Shown here piece by piece: positions 47,873 through 63,804 of a stretch of 64,000 nt of DNA. How positions within the stretch are numbered: position 1 is the stretch's first letter; the number at the start of each line of letters is the position of its first letter. This DNA comes from Ceratodon purpureus (lineage: Eukaryota; Streptophyta; Bryopsida; Pseudoditrichales; Ditrichaceae). The notes beneath the pieces are model-generated. The model was not told the DNA's origin. It did not search any database and saw nothing but the letters and a program-made list of their open reading frames with translations. The stretch is taken from positions 513,194-577,193 of the forward strand of contig CM026432.1 in NCBI GenBank assembly GCA_014871385.1. The letters run 5' to 3'. The position numbers were made by a program, and so were the translations under genes.

Positions 47873-48108
47873 CAGCTTTGACGAATCTTAAAATGAAACC
47901 ATCTCTCAGCTTCAATTTCACAATAAGTTTGACCAGTGCAGCGTGTGCCATCTCCTTTCAAATGCAGCCAATCTGGCAGAACCTGAAGTCCAATGTCCAC
48001 CTTTAGCAAAATTTGTCGATTGTCAATGGGAATGTAGGGATGCCTGCTTTGATTCGTGCAAGGCTCACCAATATTGCTTGGTACTTTCATGGTGTTGAAA
48101 TTGATCAT
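47873..48108 (-). pseudogene. Isolated exon-like fragment of unknown origin
   Basis: A protein-like stretch is bounded by a fair acceptor (TATCAGTTGCAG) and donor (AAAGCTG-GTAATG). It reads MKVPSNIGEPCTNQSRHPYI, PIDNRQILLKVDIGLQVLPD and WLHLKGDGTRCTGQTYCEIE. I do not recognise it and see no partner exons within 1 kb. It may be an exon of a degraded or captured gene. Confidence 0.25.
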
Positions 48109-48588
48109 CTGCAACTGATAACATATGTGAGGTGGGTCATATACGAAGACTACAGCCAAAAAAATTACCTTCAAGAAAAGTCTCGGGAGTGAATATTGAG
48201 TAGGATTTTACAACTTATTTGAACATAAGCTAACAAAAAGACAATATAAAAATCACTGAACTTGAAAAGAAATCTATGCTGGTCCAAAGCTTGGTTAATC
48301 CCTAAGATGGAATACTACATAAGATACCATAACAGGGTAGCAGGTTTGTCCACCTTAAAACAAATATTTATAATTTTTGAAGAAAAAAAAAATTGTTTTT
48401 TAAAAATGATTGTTTGGTTTTGGTTATTTTGAAATAATTTACTAAAACAAAGCTTAGATTAAATATAATATTAAATATTACTATAAATAGTTTCTCAAAT
48501 TTTTGTTTCTTTGTCTTTAAATTTTTTGTAACACAAATGTATGACTTTAGGTAACTGTAGAATCTGCACCTCAAATCTCAACTCTACC

Positions 48589-48728
48589 CTGGCAATAAAC
48601 CGTGCCCTCCTCTTAACGACGAGGGCCCCCTCAACCAAGGTTCCAATTGGAGGAGGCAAAAAGCCCCTCTATAATTTGGTTGTTGATAAAAAAAAATCAA
48701 TTTTAAAATTTAAAAAAAAATTAAAAGA

Positions 48729-48776
<48 letters not shown>

Positions 48777-48941
48777 ATTTGAAAATAAATAAGTGTGTGC
48801 CCTTAAACTAATTTGGGATCCTAAATTCCATTAAAAATTAATTAAGAAAAGGCCGCATGCCTTTTAAAAATAGAATCAGGGAGAGAAGGCCAAGGAAGAG
48901 GGCTTGCCTTGTCATTAAGACGAGGGCAAGGTTTATTGTCC
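48589..48941. mobile_element. Small inverted-repeat element with (TA)n interior
   Basis: The left end 48589-48630 (GGCAATAAACCGTGCCCTCC) and right end 48900-48941 are reverse complements at roughly three quarters of positions. The interior is AT-rich and holds (TA)n at about 48726-48771. Size and layout fit a MITE. Outer limits are uncertain and no target duplication was read. Confidence 0.5.
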
Positions 48942-49959
48942 AAGTCAACTCCGGACATAAACTTAGCTGAAGTAACTCAAGCCTTTTTAGATGAACTAAG
49001 AAATTTGGGGAACTAAAGCAGACGACATGTTTTTTATTAGACCTTCAATCATGCAGACCAATCTATTTCTGACCGTAAGCTCGTACTATTTTTAGATTCA
49101 TTCGTGAAAAGTGACGGGAACATGTTGGCCTAGGTGACAAGATGTTTTTTTCTTGTCAATGTGAAATGGTTGGCGCCGAGAATGGAATATGGTTACGGAA
49201 TGATTATGACAATCATCATGTGCATGATTTGAATTGAGCGAGATGAGGGTGCTCATCAAACTTTAGGCGTGCATAATTTGACGTGAGAGTGGTTGATGAT
49301 GATATAACAAAATTAACAACATCACTTTCCAAAATTGATGGTGATATAGACACTTCTCAGCCAAAAAATAAAAAATAAAAATCCCGGTCTTAGTAAGGTA
49401 TACATACTCAAAACTGATAACACACCCATCACCCATCGCATATAAGTAGACTTCCTGGTTGCCGTGAATTGGAAAACCAGAAACCAATAATTGATGAACT
49501 AGGATATTCAGGATGGATCCTCCAATAGGATGCCTCTGTTTGTTCACTACTCTTGTTCACTTTGTATTTGTTCACTACTCTTGTTCACTTTATATTTGTT
49601 CACTACTCTTGTTGTTGTCGGTTATGGGTGAGGCTATATGTTGGTTATGGGCTGTGAATAACTTTTGCACAAAAAAATTGTAGTAATTTGAATTTTACTT
49701 AATTAATTCTGAAAAATTCTCATTCTTCATGAACCTTATGTTTCTACAAACGAAAAACAACTCATTCTTCATAACATAACAGAAGCTATGCTGAATTTCT
49801 TAAGTTATCGGTTATAGGTATGTATACCTTAGTGAATAAACAAAAGAGCAATAATGGGGTGCCCTGCACTCATGCCACATCTTGCACACAACATTGAAGT
49901 TTAGACTCTCATCCAGATAGTATTGAGTGGTTTTTTATTCAAATTTTTAGTACAACAGC
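48942..49959. other. Intergenic DNA with a short tandem repeat
   Basis: A unit TTGTTCACTTTRTATTTGTTCACTACTC is repeated about three times at 49541-49612. No gene is supported. Confidence 0.5.
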
Positions 49960-50690
49960 ATGGCACCTTACAATTTCACTACCATTGCTCAATGCGAGGA
50001 GAGCGATCACATGCTAAAGGAGCAAACGGCACGAGCGCCTCAGAGTTTCACTATTGCTCAATACGAGGAGAGTAATCACATGCTAAAGGAGCGAATGGTA
50101 CGAGCGCTTACAGCTTATGACAAAGGTATGAGCATGCAACAAGCCTCCTAGTGCAATGGCATTCCGTATTCAACATTTAGAGAGTGGTGTTACAGTCAGA
50201 AAGTCAAAAAAAAAAAGGTCATGTGGGTATGCTCAGTCTGGTCAAAGAGGAGGTGATTGTTGTGTGTAGGTTAAAAGAGGAGCTGATTGTTGTGTGTCGG
50301 TTAAAAGATGAGCTGATTGTTGTGTGTCGGTTAAAAGAGGAGCTGATTGTTGTGTACCTTTACAGTATGTGTAAGAGAGGCCTTAGTTTGAGTCCCATTG
50401 CGTTCAAAATGAAGGTCTTTAAATTAATCAAAGACATAGTCACTCTATTCAATAATGGAATACCAGGAGATGGCTGATTACGGTGGTTTAAGCACCGGCA
50501 TTCCAACCTCACACTAACGGTGTCACATGCATTGGAGGCATCAAGGGCCAATGGACTATGCAAAGAAAATGTACAAAGCTTTTATGACAATTTAAATCAC
50601 TTGTATACCTTACATATGTATCCTCCAAAATATGTGATGAGACGAGCGTACAAGTGGGAAGAGAATGGCTCTTGGTACTCATATGCATGA
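49960..50690 (+). mobile_element. pogo/jerky-like (CENP-B type) transposase remnant
   Basis: Plus frames begin MAPYNFTTIAQCEESDHML, with a partial internal duplication of about 90 bases. RALTAYDKGMSMQQAS and NGIPYSTFREWC then look like a pipsqueak-type helix-turn-helix. After a short repeat array come KRGLSLSPIAFKMKVFKLIK and NGIPGDGWLRWFKHRHSNLT, then LEASRANGLCKENVQSFYDN and YPPKYVMRRAYKWEENGSW. This follows the CENP-B-type DNA-binding domain of pogo-like transposases. The DDE catalytic part is missing after 50690. A few stops and frame changes are present. Confidence 0.7.
50241..50356 (+). repeat. 30-bp tandem array inside the transposase remnant
   Basis: About four copies of a 30-base unit (GGTTAAAAGAGGAGCTGATT plus 10) sit in frame and repeat the ten residues RLKEELIVVC. 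The unit corresponds to the segment just before KRGLSLSPIAF, so a piece of the coding sequence was amplified in place. Confidence 0.9.
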
Positions 50691-53294
50691 ACGCAGCTGG
50701 GTTAGTGATACATATCAATCCATGGTATCACTAACCAGCTGGTCACTAATAGATGGTTAGTGATACCATCAATCTGAAGCTGATTGTACAGCTCACATTC
50801 AGAGGATAACAAAGTTGAATCATCAATGCATAATTAAGCCTTCTTCATTATGAGCATCAAATTCTACTAACAATCTTTGATCTGCTTTCTAAAATCATCA
50901 TTTAGACAACCATGGATGATGGAAGTACATATTAATCAAGTGTCATTTCAACCAATAGCAATTTAGAAGCCCATCACTTCATATGTTACCTTTAGGCCTC
51001 CTGGAAAAACATCATACAACTAAATGTCAATGCATCCGATACTTGTAGTAGGGTCAGACAACCATTTGATAAAAAGGACAAGGTTACATCTTATAACCAA
51101 AAGATGCTTTGAATTTATGATGTCTTTATTTTGTGATCCTCAATTGATCATTTATGGAATAAAACTGAGCAAGATCCAATCATTAATTCTGTATCTAATA
51201 ATGTGTAAGCAACCCTTGATTGTAGAAATAATCATTATTGTTACTAGGATCATTTTACACCACAAGAAGAGAAACAAAAGCAAGCGACCACAAGTAAGTA
51301 CTTCTACTTCTTGCCTCTAATTCATGTAACTTTTTCATTTACACTCAATAAACTACATCAAGTTTTAACTAAATATTTCATGCATCTACTTCCTTATATT
51401 ACTTCTAGTTGTTGCTTTCTCTTTTTGTTTCAACTAAAAGCATGCTTGATTTTCTTTATCAGCTATCAAGAATAAAATGCATATAATAAAAAGAAATTGT
51501 CCTACTTCTATTTCTACTTCCTCTAGTGTACTACCAAACTCTTGTAGACATCAAATAATTTGTTTGTAAATTAGATGTTGGTTGAAGTGGTTTACAATGC
51601 TCTTCTATAAATATCACAAATATGTAAATAAAAAATAAACAAGATTATAGGATATTCTTCTTGGTCAAAAACTACCAAACTATATTAGTGGCTAGAGAGG
51701 TACTAGCCTCTAACAATCTCCTATATTCTTATTTACTTTTGAATCACTCAACATAGTTCCAATGTAAGCCCTTTTGAAACATTCTACGAGTTGGATAAAT
51801 GTGATAATTGAACAATTTTTTATTTGAAGTTGACCATGCAATATAATTTAATTTATGAGTCATGCTTGCTAGTTGGTGGAGAGTTCATGCTATTTTCTCA
51901 AAAATTCATGTTGTTTAACATTCTTGACTTTAATTCTTTACTTCATGTCCAATGATATCTTGACACAATGGCAAGAGGAGACAACAATGACATTATGAAC
52001 CAAAGAAGAACACAAGATTTTTCTTGTTGGAGAAATCGGTTTCACTTTTTTCTAAAAGAAGACGTTTAAATTGTCTAGATTTGTGGAAAAACATAATTAA
52101 ATAATAATTTAGGCAATTTGATTATCATGAAATTGTAAATACATGTATATAAATCAAAGATAATCCATTTTTTTTATTGATAACCTTCATCTCAATGTGA
52201 CAATCTATGCATTTTTTTGTTTCCTCTCAATTCTCACCAAATTAAGGGTCAGACCTTTTCGACATAAGTGGAAATCGTTTTGTGGGCTCCTGACAACGTA
52301 GGAGGCCCGCATATGGATCTCATATGGCAAAAAAAAAACCTATGCATCATTCTAGTGTTTGGGCAGTGTGTTTGGGCTTTATGCGATGGGAAGCTTGCGT
52401 AGGCGGGCCTCCCACGATGGAAGGAGCTTAGGTCGATGGGCTATCGCCCTTGTGGCCCTGGGCTCCTCCCATCACGAGAGATCCTCCGACACAAGCCTCC
52501 CACTTTACAATATTGACTTACTACATGGAGTAACTTTTCCATGAACATAGAGACGGGCTCCATTACTTTTGGTTCAAGAGGTGCGGCATCTGAATTCACA
52601 AAAAGCCGTCAACCAAAGAAACCCTCACCTACAAACACTCTTAGGCTTCATGCCCGTGTCACGAAAACTAAAAATAAAAGATAAAAAAATCCTAAAACCA
52701 AAAACCAAAAAACCTGAAGAATTCCACCATTCTCCAAACGGAACGATGTTGGTGTCGGTCGAGAAAAACTGCGGGACATGCAGCAACGAACAGGCACGCC
52801 TCAATGAAAAACATGCAATGGCAATCATTCGCAATTGCAACTAAGTTACCGTAGAATCCGATTCATCATCGGCGTCGGCGTCGTCGTCGTCACAGAAGGC
52901 CCCGCGCACTCGACGATGGAACGAACGCAGAGAGCGGCAGGCAGGAGGGCACGACTGGGAAGGTGGGAACTTGGAGAACGGACTGGGAACCCCAAGCAAA
53001 GCCTGCCCTGCCCTGCCCTGCCCTGCCCTGCCCGGATAAGGCTTTGGGTGGGTTCGAGCGCTGAATGCGAATGCCGGGTAATGTGGGTGGGCATGCCATG
53101 CGCACCCAGATTTTTGGATTGGGTTGCTTCTTCTGCTTCTTCTGCTTCTGCTTCTGCTTCTGCTGCTTCGACCGTGCGCCTTTGCACTTGGCCTTGGAGT
53201 TGCACTTGGAGTTCGGAGTGGTCTCCCACAACGCTCTCTCTTCTGTAACTCGCTTTCGTCGCTGTCGCATTCGCCTCCGGTGCAGGTTGCAACC
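50691..53294. other. Intergenic DNA up to the coproporphyrinogen oxidase start
   Basis: AT-rich to about 52240 with no gene. A 27-base imperfect inverted repeat lies at 52284-52310 and 52403-52429 (arm GGGCTCCTGACAACGTAGGA...). Near 50705-50765 three GGTTAGTGATACC-like phrases occur in alternating orientation. The 400 bases before the start codon contain (CCCTG)n at 53002-53033 and CTTCTG repeats at 53127-53166 and probably form the promoter and leader. Confidence 0.5.
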
Positions 53295-56967
<3,673 letters not shown>

Positions 56968-58017
56968 GAGAATTAGAGAGGTTGGTAATATATCTGTGGT
57001 AGTAGAAGGGCCGAGTATTTACTCATGCATCATTCAATATTTTTCGACATTGTTATCATTTTCCAAAGGTGTAGGCTACATTTTAGGATGTTGGACTAGC
57101 TACTAAGTATTGCCAAGTGTAGTGTAATCACCCAGCACCAACGAGAGTAGACAGCGGATAAGGCTAGGAACCGGAAGTAGACGGAGGAATTAGGAAGGGA
57201 AGGGGAACATGCCAGAATGGTTCGAAGATGGCGATGGACAGGTCAATGTATGTAGTGGCTGGACTGCGACGCCTAGGATGGATGCACCTACGCTGCTCGG
57301 TTTCACGAATCTTTGGCATTCGAAAGAGGAATTGCTCTCACCACAACCAGAGCTAGTGAATCTACACGATCTTGTTGCACACCATAAGTGCAGACGAATA
57401 AATCCTCTGCCATGCTCTTGCTGCCTTCGTAGTTGCCGTTCTTGTGCTTGTCCTGCTCCTCTATGGAGCATTCACACCCAGGAGTGTGAGGAATGGGGCC
57501 AGTGCGAAAGAAGTTGACCTTCGGTTATCCTACTTCGATTCACACCAAGGTTGATAATGTAAAGTGGGCTCAGTGCGTTTTTTTTTCAAAATTCGTCGAT
57601 TGAACTCAACTATTTGTAGTTTATGTGGCATTTTTTATCTTCTTGCGGCTAATTTTTCCGGCAACACAGAATGCAAAGTGGAAAAAATCCGGCTATTTCT
57701 AAGTCTCCCGAAGAATAACTGGCAATTGAATAGTTCTGGTAAGATTAAATCAGGCAACTCCATAATATGAAAGGGTGTTGTTAAGTAAAGAACAGAATTT
57801 TTTTCAGGTTAATGTGATAGAATTCTGGCCGAGGAATTGCAAGCAGTGTCTCAGATTATGAAACTGAAACTGAATTTTTTATTTGTTAAGTGGTAAAAAT
57901 TCGGTAGACTGTGGACTGTAACTCTTCGCTGCTAACTTCTACATTCTGCAACAGACTGACTTGCAAAACAAAAAAATCACACTCCAATGCTCCAATAAGA
58001 AAAGAGTTTTAACCAAC
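56968..58017. other. Downstream of HEMF, no supported gene
   Basis: The first part should be 3' UTR. Frames at 57190-57517 on both strands overlap each other and match nothing I know. Confidence 0.45.
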
Positions 58018-58190
58018 TTAACCCCTATGATTTAGACCTTTCATAGGTTTGAGTTCAATACAGAAGTTGAAATTTACACCAATGCGGTTCTAGTGAGATA
58101 CTGAGATCCCAATTTAGAGCTTCTTGTTGGTGGCAAATGTCATTTGTACACCCACGTATCTACTATCCCCATGGGACGTTTAGGGGTTAA
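58018..58190. mobile_element. TTAA-flanked short element, copy C
   Basis: It starts TTAA-CCCCTATGATTTAG and ends CGTTTAGGGG-TTAA. At 173 bases it is much shorter than copies A and B but has the same target and CCCCTA ends. It is probably an internally deleted or distant family member. Confidence 0.65.
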
Positions 58191-58468
58191 AATTAACAAA
58201 GCAAGGAAAATAAGTGTGGCTCAATGTGCAAAGCTGCACTATACATTCACAAGATATAAAAGAAGCAACGAGTAAACATAAGCAAAACAGTGAACAAGAA
58301 AACATATGCAATGAAGAATGGAGGTAGGAAACTGACTGATGTTTGATGAAAATCATTGGGCGTGATGACTACATTCTAGGCATAGGATGTAATCACCAGC
58401 CAATTCAAAACTTGCACAATACATACAGTTGTTTCATTGCAAGAATTTAGTCCACAAATTTGGTCAGT

Positions 58469-59376
58469 CGGGTACTGACCATTAACGAATTCCTCAATGG
58501 CGGGAGTTTTTCCAAAAAAATTGAAAATTCATTCTGAACTAAAAAATGATTGGAATTAAAAACCGTAAAGTGTGTTGGAACCGTATGAAAATTTACTACA
58601 ATATTATGATAAAATATCAATTTATTTTTGTAATATCATTCAATATATTACAATTAATTTATCCACCATCTACCATTGACTACTCCTATCTTTTGCTTCC
58701 ATTACAATGTAAATTTTAATGGCAAATTTGAAATGAGCTTTCAAAGTTGTTCTTGGGATACATGAGCGCATATTTGTGGTATCATTGATATATATCTTGT
58801 TTAGTTTTTGGCTTGGAGGAATTTCTTAATAAGTCCTACCAACAAGGAAATTTTTTCAAAAACCTGTAAAAGCCTTTCTCACTACTAAAAATGTCCCCCA
58901 AGGACTTGAAGGATGGTTGGAGGCTATTACAGTAATATACCTCGTGTATAGCTTAAAATCTTCTAATATTCTTGCCAAGTCCAAAAGAAGATTTATATTC
59001 CACCTTGAGTTTTGATTAGAAACCGATAAGAAATCACTCCATTCCAAAGAATTCAAAAGAGGAAATTCATTATATCATTCAAGTATGCACTCAATTATCC
59101 TAGGAACAACTTTGAAAGCTCATTTCAAATTTGCCATTAAAATTTACATTGTAATTGAAGCAAAAGATAAGAGTAGTCAATGGTAGATGGTATATAAAAA
59201 AATTGTATTATGTTGAATGATATTACAAAAAGAAACTAACATTTTATGTACACTTTGACACGGTTCCAACACACTTTACAATTTTCAATTCCAATCATTT
59301 TTGAGGTCACAATGAAGTTTCAAAGTTTTTAGAAAAACTTCCTTCACGGAGAAATTTGTTAACGGTCAGTAACCGA
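58469..59376. mobile_element. Element with about 285-bp terminal inverted repeats
   Basis: The arms 58469-58759 and 59097-59376 are reverse complements over nearly their whole length, at roughly 80-85% by eye. Ends are CGGGTACTGACCATTAAC and its partner GTTAACGGTCAGTAACCG. The innermost 95 bases of each arm (for example GGCAAATTTGAAATGAGCTT) match best. The 340-base centre has only short frames. Long arms suit a non-autonomous Mutator-like or fold-back element. Confidence 0.85.
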
Positions 59377-59529
59377 TCGTTCAACTAATGGAAACAAAAG
59401 AACTAACAAAGCTAAAGCCTAAAAACTAGATTATGGAACCAAGACTAACCATTTTAGAGAACTAGTTCGTTACTTCTAATCTATTATGCTTGTAAGGGTG
59501 TAGCGGCCTCTTTAGGTTGCATTTGATCA

Positions 59530-61291
59530 CTACCTAAAGCAATCATTGGAAGGAAAATTCTCTAGACTGTAGACATTATGTCCGTGCATGCCCACTACAA
59601 TGTTGAGATAACCATCAAGACAATTATGCAGCTTGTGTTTAAGAAAAAACAAAAATGATAAGCATCTCTCGTCTTCGAGAGAACCCAAAACATGTGTCAT
59701 CGCGAGTTGAGCAAGCATTACGTATTTTAAGAAATTTGTTAACAAGGACGCATTGGCGTCAAGTATTTGTCAGATTTTTGTAAGTGGATTCAGCATTTCA
59801 TAGCGGAGCATAATGAGCATTAGGGGGGGGGGGCTTCACATGGTAATGCGGCATTAAAGATCATAGCAAACTTAAACAAAATTGTCGGAACTCAAGACGA
59901 TCGCCATTCAGGAGATCAGTGATGACTTTTTTACTCTCGTCCGTGCCAACCCACTTGGTTTGAGAATAATTATTTTTATCTCTTGATCAAGGTAGAGCTC
60001 AAAGAAGCGACCTTGGCATTTTTGCAAGCTTGCCACAAAGTCACAAACGTACACATTCCACATTTGTGAAAACTTCATGATTGCATCTACAACCTCAAGG
60101 AGAGAAATGACGGCCACCATGCCGAGAAGAACATATGAATCCTTCATCTTTAAGAAGACTACTCACAACGAGAGTCGGTGGATTACAATTTGTGAAGGCA
60201 TAAGAACAATCCGCAGAGAATCAAATTTGGCAAGCTGCGACAAAGACAATTAATTCTAAATTATTCTTTAAAATATTTTTAATATTTTTAAACAATTAAG
60301 AAAAAAAAACAAAAAAATTACAAAATTGCAAAGGAGCGTGAACCTTACATGGGTCTTTTTCCCTCACTTCTTCTCATTTTGGTTAGCATACACCTTTGCC
60401 ATTAGACTCCTTTGCTCACCAAGGACACGCCGCAATGGAGAGATAAGACTGACCCATCTAGTCTTGATATTCTTTAACTTTTTTAATCCTTTTGTTTTCA
60501 TCAACTTTGCAAATTTGAGGAACTCACTAAGCTTCTTTGAATTGTTGGCAAAATATTACTAGGCAAGTTGAAGCAACTCCTTACAAGCATCAAAGATTAG
60601 CAATTTCAAAAGAATTTTCTAAGCCAAATTTAGTTTGTGAAAAAAGGAGTATCAAGCAAATACAAGGGGCGCCCATGACACTTTGAGCTGTTTTTTGACC
60701 CCCTCCCTTTTGCCCTAGAAGGCAAAAATGTCGTCAGCCTTAAAGCGTACTAACTTTGACGCAATTGAGGGTGGTTATAGACGTGCATGTATGTCGAGGT
60801 CCTTTGTTAGTATTGTCATGAGGCTATTAGCGGTGGCACTAACAAACTCCAACTTCTAAATGTTAATTTGTGATAGAAAACTTATCCAATCTCTCATTGC
60901 CTAGCAATGAATAGCAATCCAGGAGGTATTTTTTACACAAGAGAATCTCCAACCATAATCCACCCACTATTATCAGTCTAATGGCATGAGGAAATGTTAA
61001 TTACATCTAAAAACTTCTACAACTCTTTACAATTTTCAAACTAAAGCATTGTTGGCCTTGTTTCAAACATTGGACTAGGGTGGCAAATTGAATCGGTTAC
61101 CCACTAGCCTAAATAGTAATGCACTTGTTGACTTGTTCAAGATTAGTAGTGGGGCGCTTGGCAATAAAGAGGAGGAGATTTTTCTTGTCTTTCTCACATT
61201 TGTTGTGCTTGTTAACGGTGTGCCATTGAGGTTGCATCAACAATGGATGCATGTCCACATTAGAGCAAAAGAAACATTTTACTTGATGCAA
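59530..61291 (-). mobile_element. hAT-family transposase remnant (ZNF862/KIAA1586-like)
   Basis: Minus frames run in the expected order. A BED-like zinc finger at 61109-61291 reads KCFFCSNVDMHPLL, with His in TVNKHNK. Near 60310-60560 the sequence reads NNSKKLSEFLKFAKLMKTKG, LKKLKNIKTRWVSLISPLRR and VLGEQRSLMAKVYANQNEK. At 59908-60147 it reads GMVAVISLLEVVDAIMKFSQ and VYVCDFVASLQKCQGRFFEL. The C-terminal dimerisation domain at 59530-59745 reads LAMTHVLGSLEDERCLSFLF and LENFPSNDC. Many stops and frame changes separate the parts. A G9 run lies at 59824-59832. Confidence 0.75.
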
Positions 61292-63296
61292 GATGTCATC
61301 TTGCGCTAGGACTTCCTTACACTAATGAAGCTTTGCTGCCCATTCTAACTGTACGTTTAAGTAAAGTTATAATTTTCTTATTTTCGTATAAGTTTTTTTC
61401 TTCTTTTCAAGCTGTACTTCAAAGATCGGTTCTTCTCCAAGTGTCACATCTACTCTCTCCTCTCGAACTTGGAGAGCCTCTTCTTCCTCTAATTCATAGG
61501 CAACGCTCATCCAACGTCGTCTTCAAATTGCATATGCTACAGATTGTCAATCTTCTCATAGGAAGATGAATCAATGGACAATGCTACAACCCCAAGAGTG
61601 GAGCCTAAGAGAACCATGGTTGCTCCTTCACCGTTGTCTCTGCAGTCCCCTCTGACAACATTCACTACTTCCATTGCAAGTATATTAAGGGCAATCATAG
61701 GTTGGGGCTCTACTTCAGTACTCTCCTTTGCAACACGAACCTTCTCTCAAGTTTCACGGTCTTAGCGGGACCTTTAAAAACTCCGCAACATAACCTTCTT
61801 CCTCGCTTGTTTCTTCCCTCAATTCTCTATCTTCCGTGACCATTGTAAGGCTCTCCTTTTGGCAGCCTTAATCATTAACTACAACTTCTCTTATTTTTTC
61901 CTCCTCTTCTCAACTTTCTCCTTCAATGCCGCCTCTGCAGCTAGTGCACCTTCCAAATTTCCCTCGGCCCTTATTCTAGATTCTAGATTCTAAAACTAAA
62001 CCTCCATCGCAATGCGTAGAACACTATAAACTTTATACAAATCCAAAACAAAACTCTAAACTCCGGCCTTGCATTACCACAAGTCATTTCCAAATCGAAG
62101 TTATTGAGTCAAAATGAAGTGAAAAATCTAAAAGGAGGGCAATAAGGAAACATGCACCTGCAGAGTTACCCTTGGCATTCAATTGAGAATGCACATGACA
62201 AGAAGCCGCAAACAATGCTCCTCTATAGATCACACAGACACAATTCAAACCTGTTACCCCACATTGAACTACATGTGGACTAGGTACTATAATTTCTTAG
62301 AGAAATGGCCCAATGAAAGTATAAATCGAGAAATAATTGACAATGGACGTGGAAGTTGGAAGTCACTTGGTCGTTGGAGCATAGTGCAAGGTCCACAAAT
62401 TGCAATGATGTATAGGAATTTGGAGAATGTGTGAGGCTGCATGCATAATGCATTGCACAGTGCAAGTATAAATATCAGAAAATAAGAAAGTACCAATGAC
62501 TCATTCAGTGCACACAACCTTGGAGATCAATGAACTCTACAAGCATTAAGTTTGGCGTGAATGGTGGATTTGGATCAGTGTTTGGCGATTATGGAGTACA
62601 AGTTTGAACTTATGTGGCAACAATGTGTAATGATGCATGATTAGTTTGGCGAGGTGGAATGAAGAACTATGCCATTCAGACACCGTAGTGGCACCATGGG
62701 AGGCAAAACTAATTCCAAATCCTAAATCCTTGAGATAAAGCTATGTATTTTGGCTCCAATGATGACCTAGGTGAATCACAAATTTGATTAGCTCTAGCAA
62801 CTCCAAAGACTGCGGAAAACTTGCCCAAAATATAGGGTGTACATATAAACAAGATTTGGCAAGTCCAAAAATTGGACAATTTTTCACAAAAGTCATTATA
62901 TGGACAAAATGTTTGTCACAATTTGGCTACTAAGGTTTAAAAAAAAAATTAAAATTAAAAAAAAATTAATAATAATAATAATAAAAAAAAATGCAATGTC
63001 TAAGGTAAAAAATTATATTCCTACAAAGCTCTTACAATTCCCTACATCTATACAAAATTCCCAAAAAATACATTTGAAATTGACATCATAGGAACTTCCC
63101 TTAAATCTCCAAAAACCCACTCCAAAACTATTGTCCAATTGGGGTTAAGTGGGTGACTTGCGAGTTAAAAATCCTACCAGCAGGGGAGTCTCTTCAGCTC
63201 AGTTGCTGTGGAATGGATCTTGTTCGGTTTCTCTACAAAGGAATTGCGATCAAAAAATAATATTATGAGAAATACGACACCCAAGTGCTTAAATTA
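61292..63296. other. AT-rich intergenic DNA, no supported gene
   Basis: Only weak frames occur, for example 61333-61569 and 62183-62434 on the plus strand. An A-rich tract with AAT repeats lies at 62938-62992. Confidence 0.5.
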
Positions 63297-63804
63297 CTAC
63301 ATACTGTAACCTCTCTGATGTACTTTTTCCATCATTGATATTACATACTCACGGGATTTGGCATGGTTTGCAGAGTTCAACTTTGAAAGGACGGATTCTA
63401 AGAATTTGGAGTAAGAGTGTCGCTGCAACACTATGAAAAGCTTCACTATTGACTTTGAACAATACTGATTGGATAAATGAACTATTGGGTATTCCATTTA
63501 TCCTGTGTACTGAATGCAACTTAACCATATTAGGAAAAAACCAAATACACCTAATAAGAGTTTTCCTGATGCCCAGTGCGGTTTGTCGAGTGAGGACAGC
63601 ATTAAAAGCCAGGTTGTAGGAGGCACACTAAAATTTCAGCACTTCATTTTCTGACATTACATTTCAAAAAGTGATTTTGCAAAAGCTAATTCAACAACAT
63701 AGTTCTCATCTAAAAATCTGCACATTACCATCAAGGTTTTGAAAATGTCGCTGCACAGCAGTGGTAGAAGGGTTGCTTTCAACTATAAAAGCACAGCCAG
63801 CAAC
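63297..63804 (-). CDS. 3' exons of an unidentified host gene, cut by the right edge
   Basis: Two exon-like stretches with good splice borders lie on the minus strand. The last, 63297-63422 (acceptor TAGTGTTGCAG), reads RHSYSKFLESVLSKLNSANH, AKSREYVISMMEKVHQRGYS and M, then stop. The other, 63729-63804, runs from acceptor CTTAGTGTAG to donor GATG-GTAATG and reads VAGCAFIVESNPSTTAVQRH then FQNLD. Their phases do not join directly, so a small exon between them is likely. I do not recognise the family. The rest of the gene, if real, lies to the right of the window. Confidence 0.45.

Noticed and set aside
57190-57517. Overlapping frames of about 100 codons on both strands after HEMF
   Set aside because: They mirror each other, lack homology and probably lie in or after the HEMF 3' UTR.
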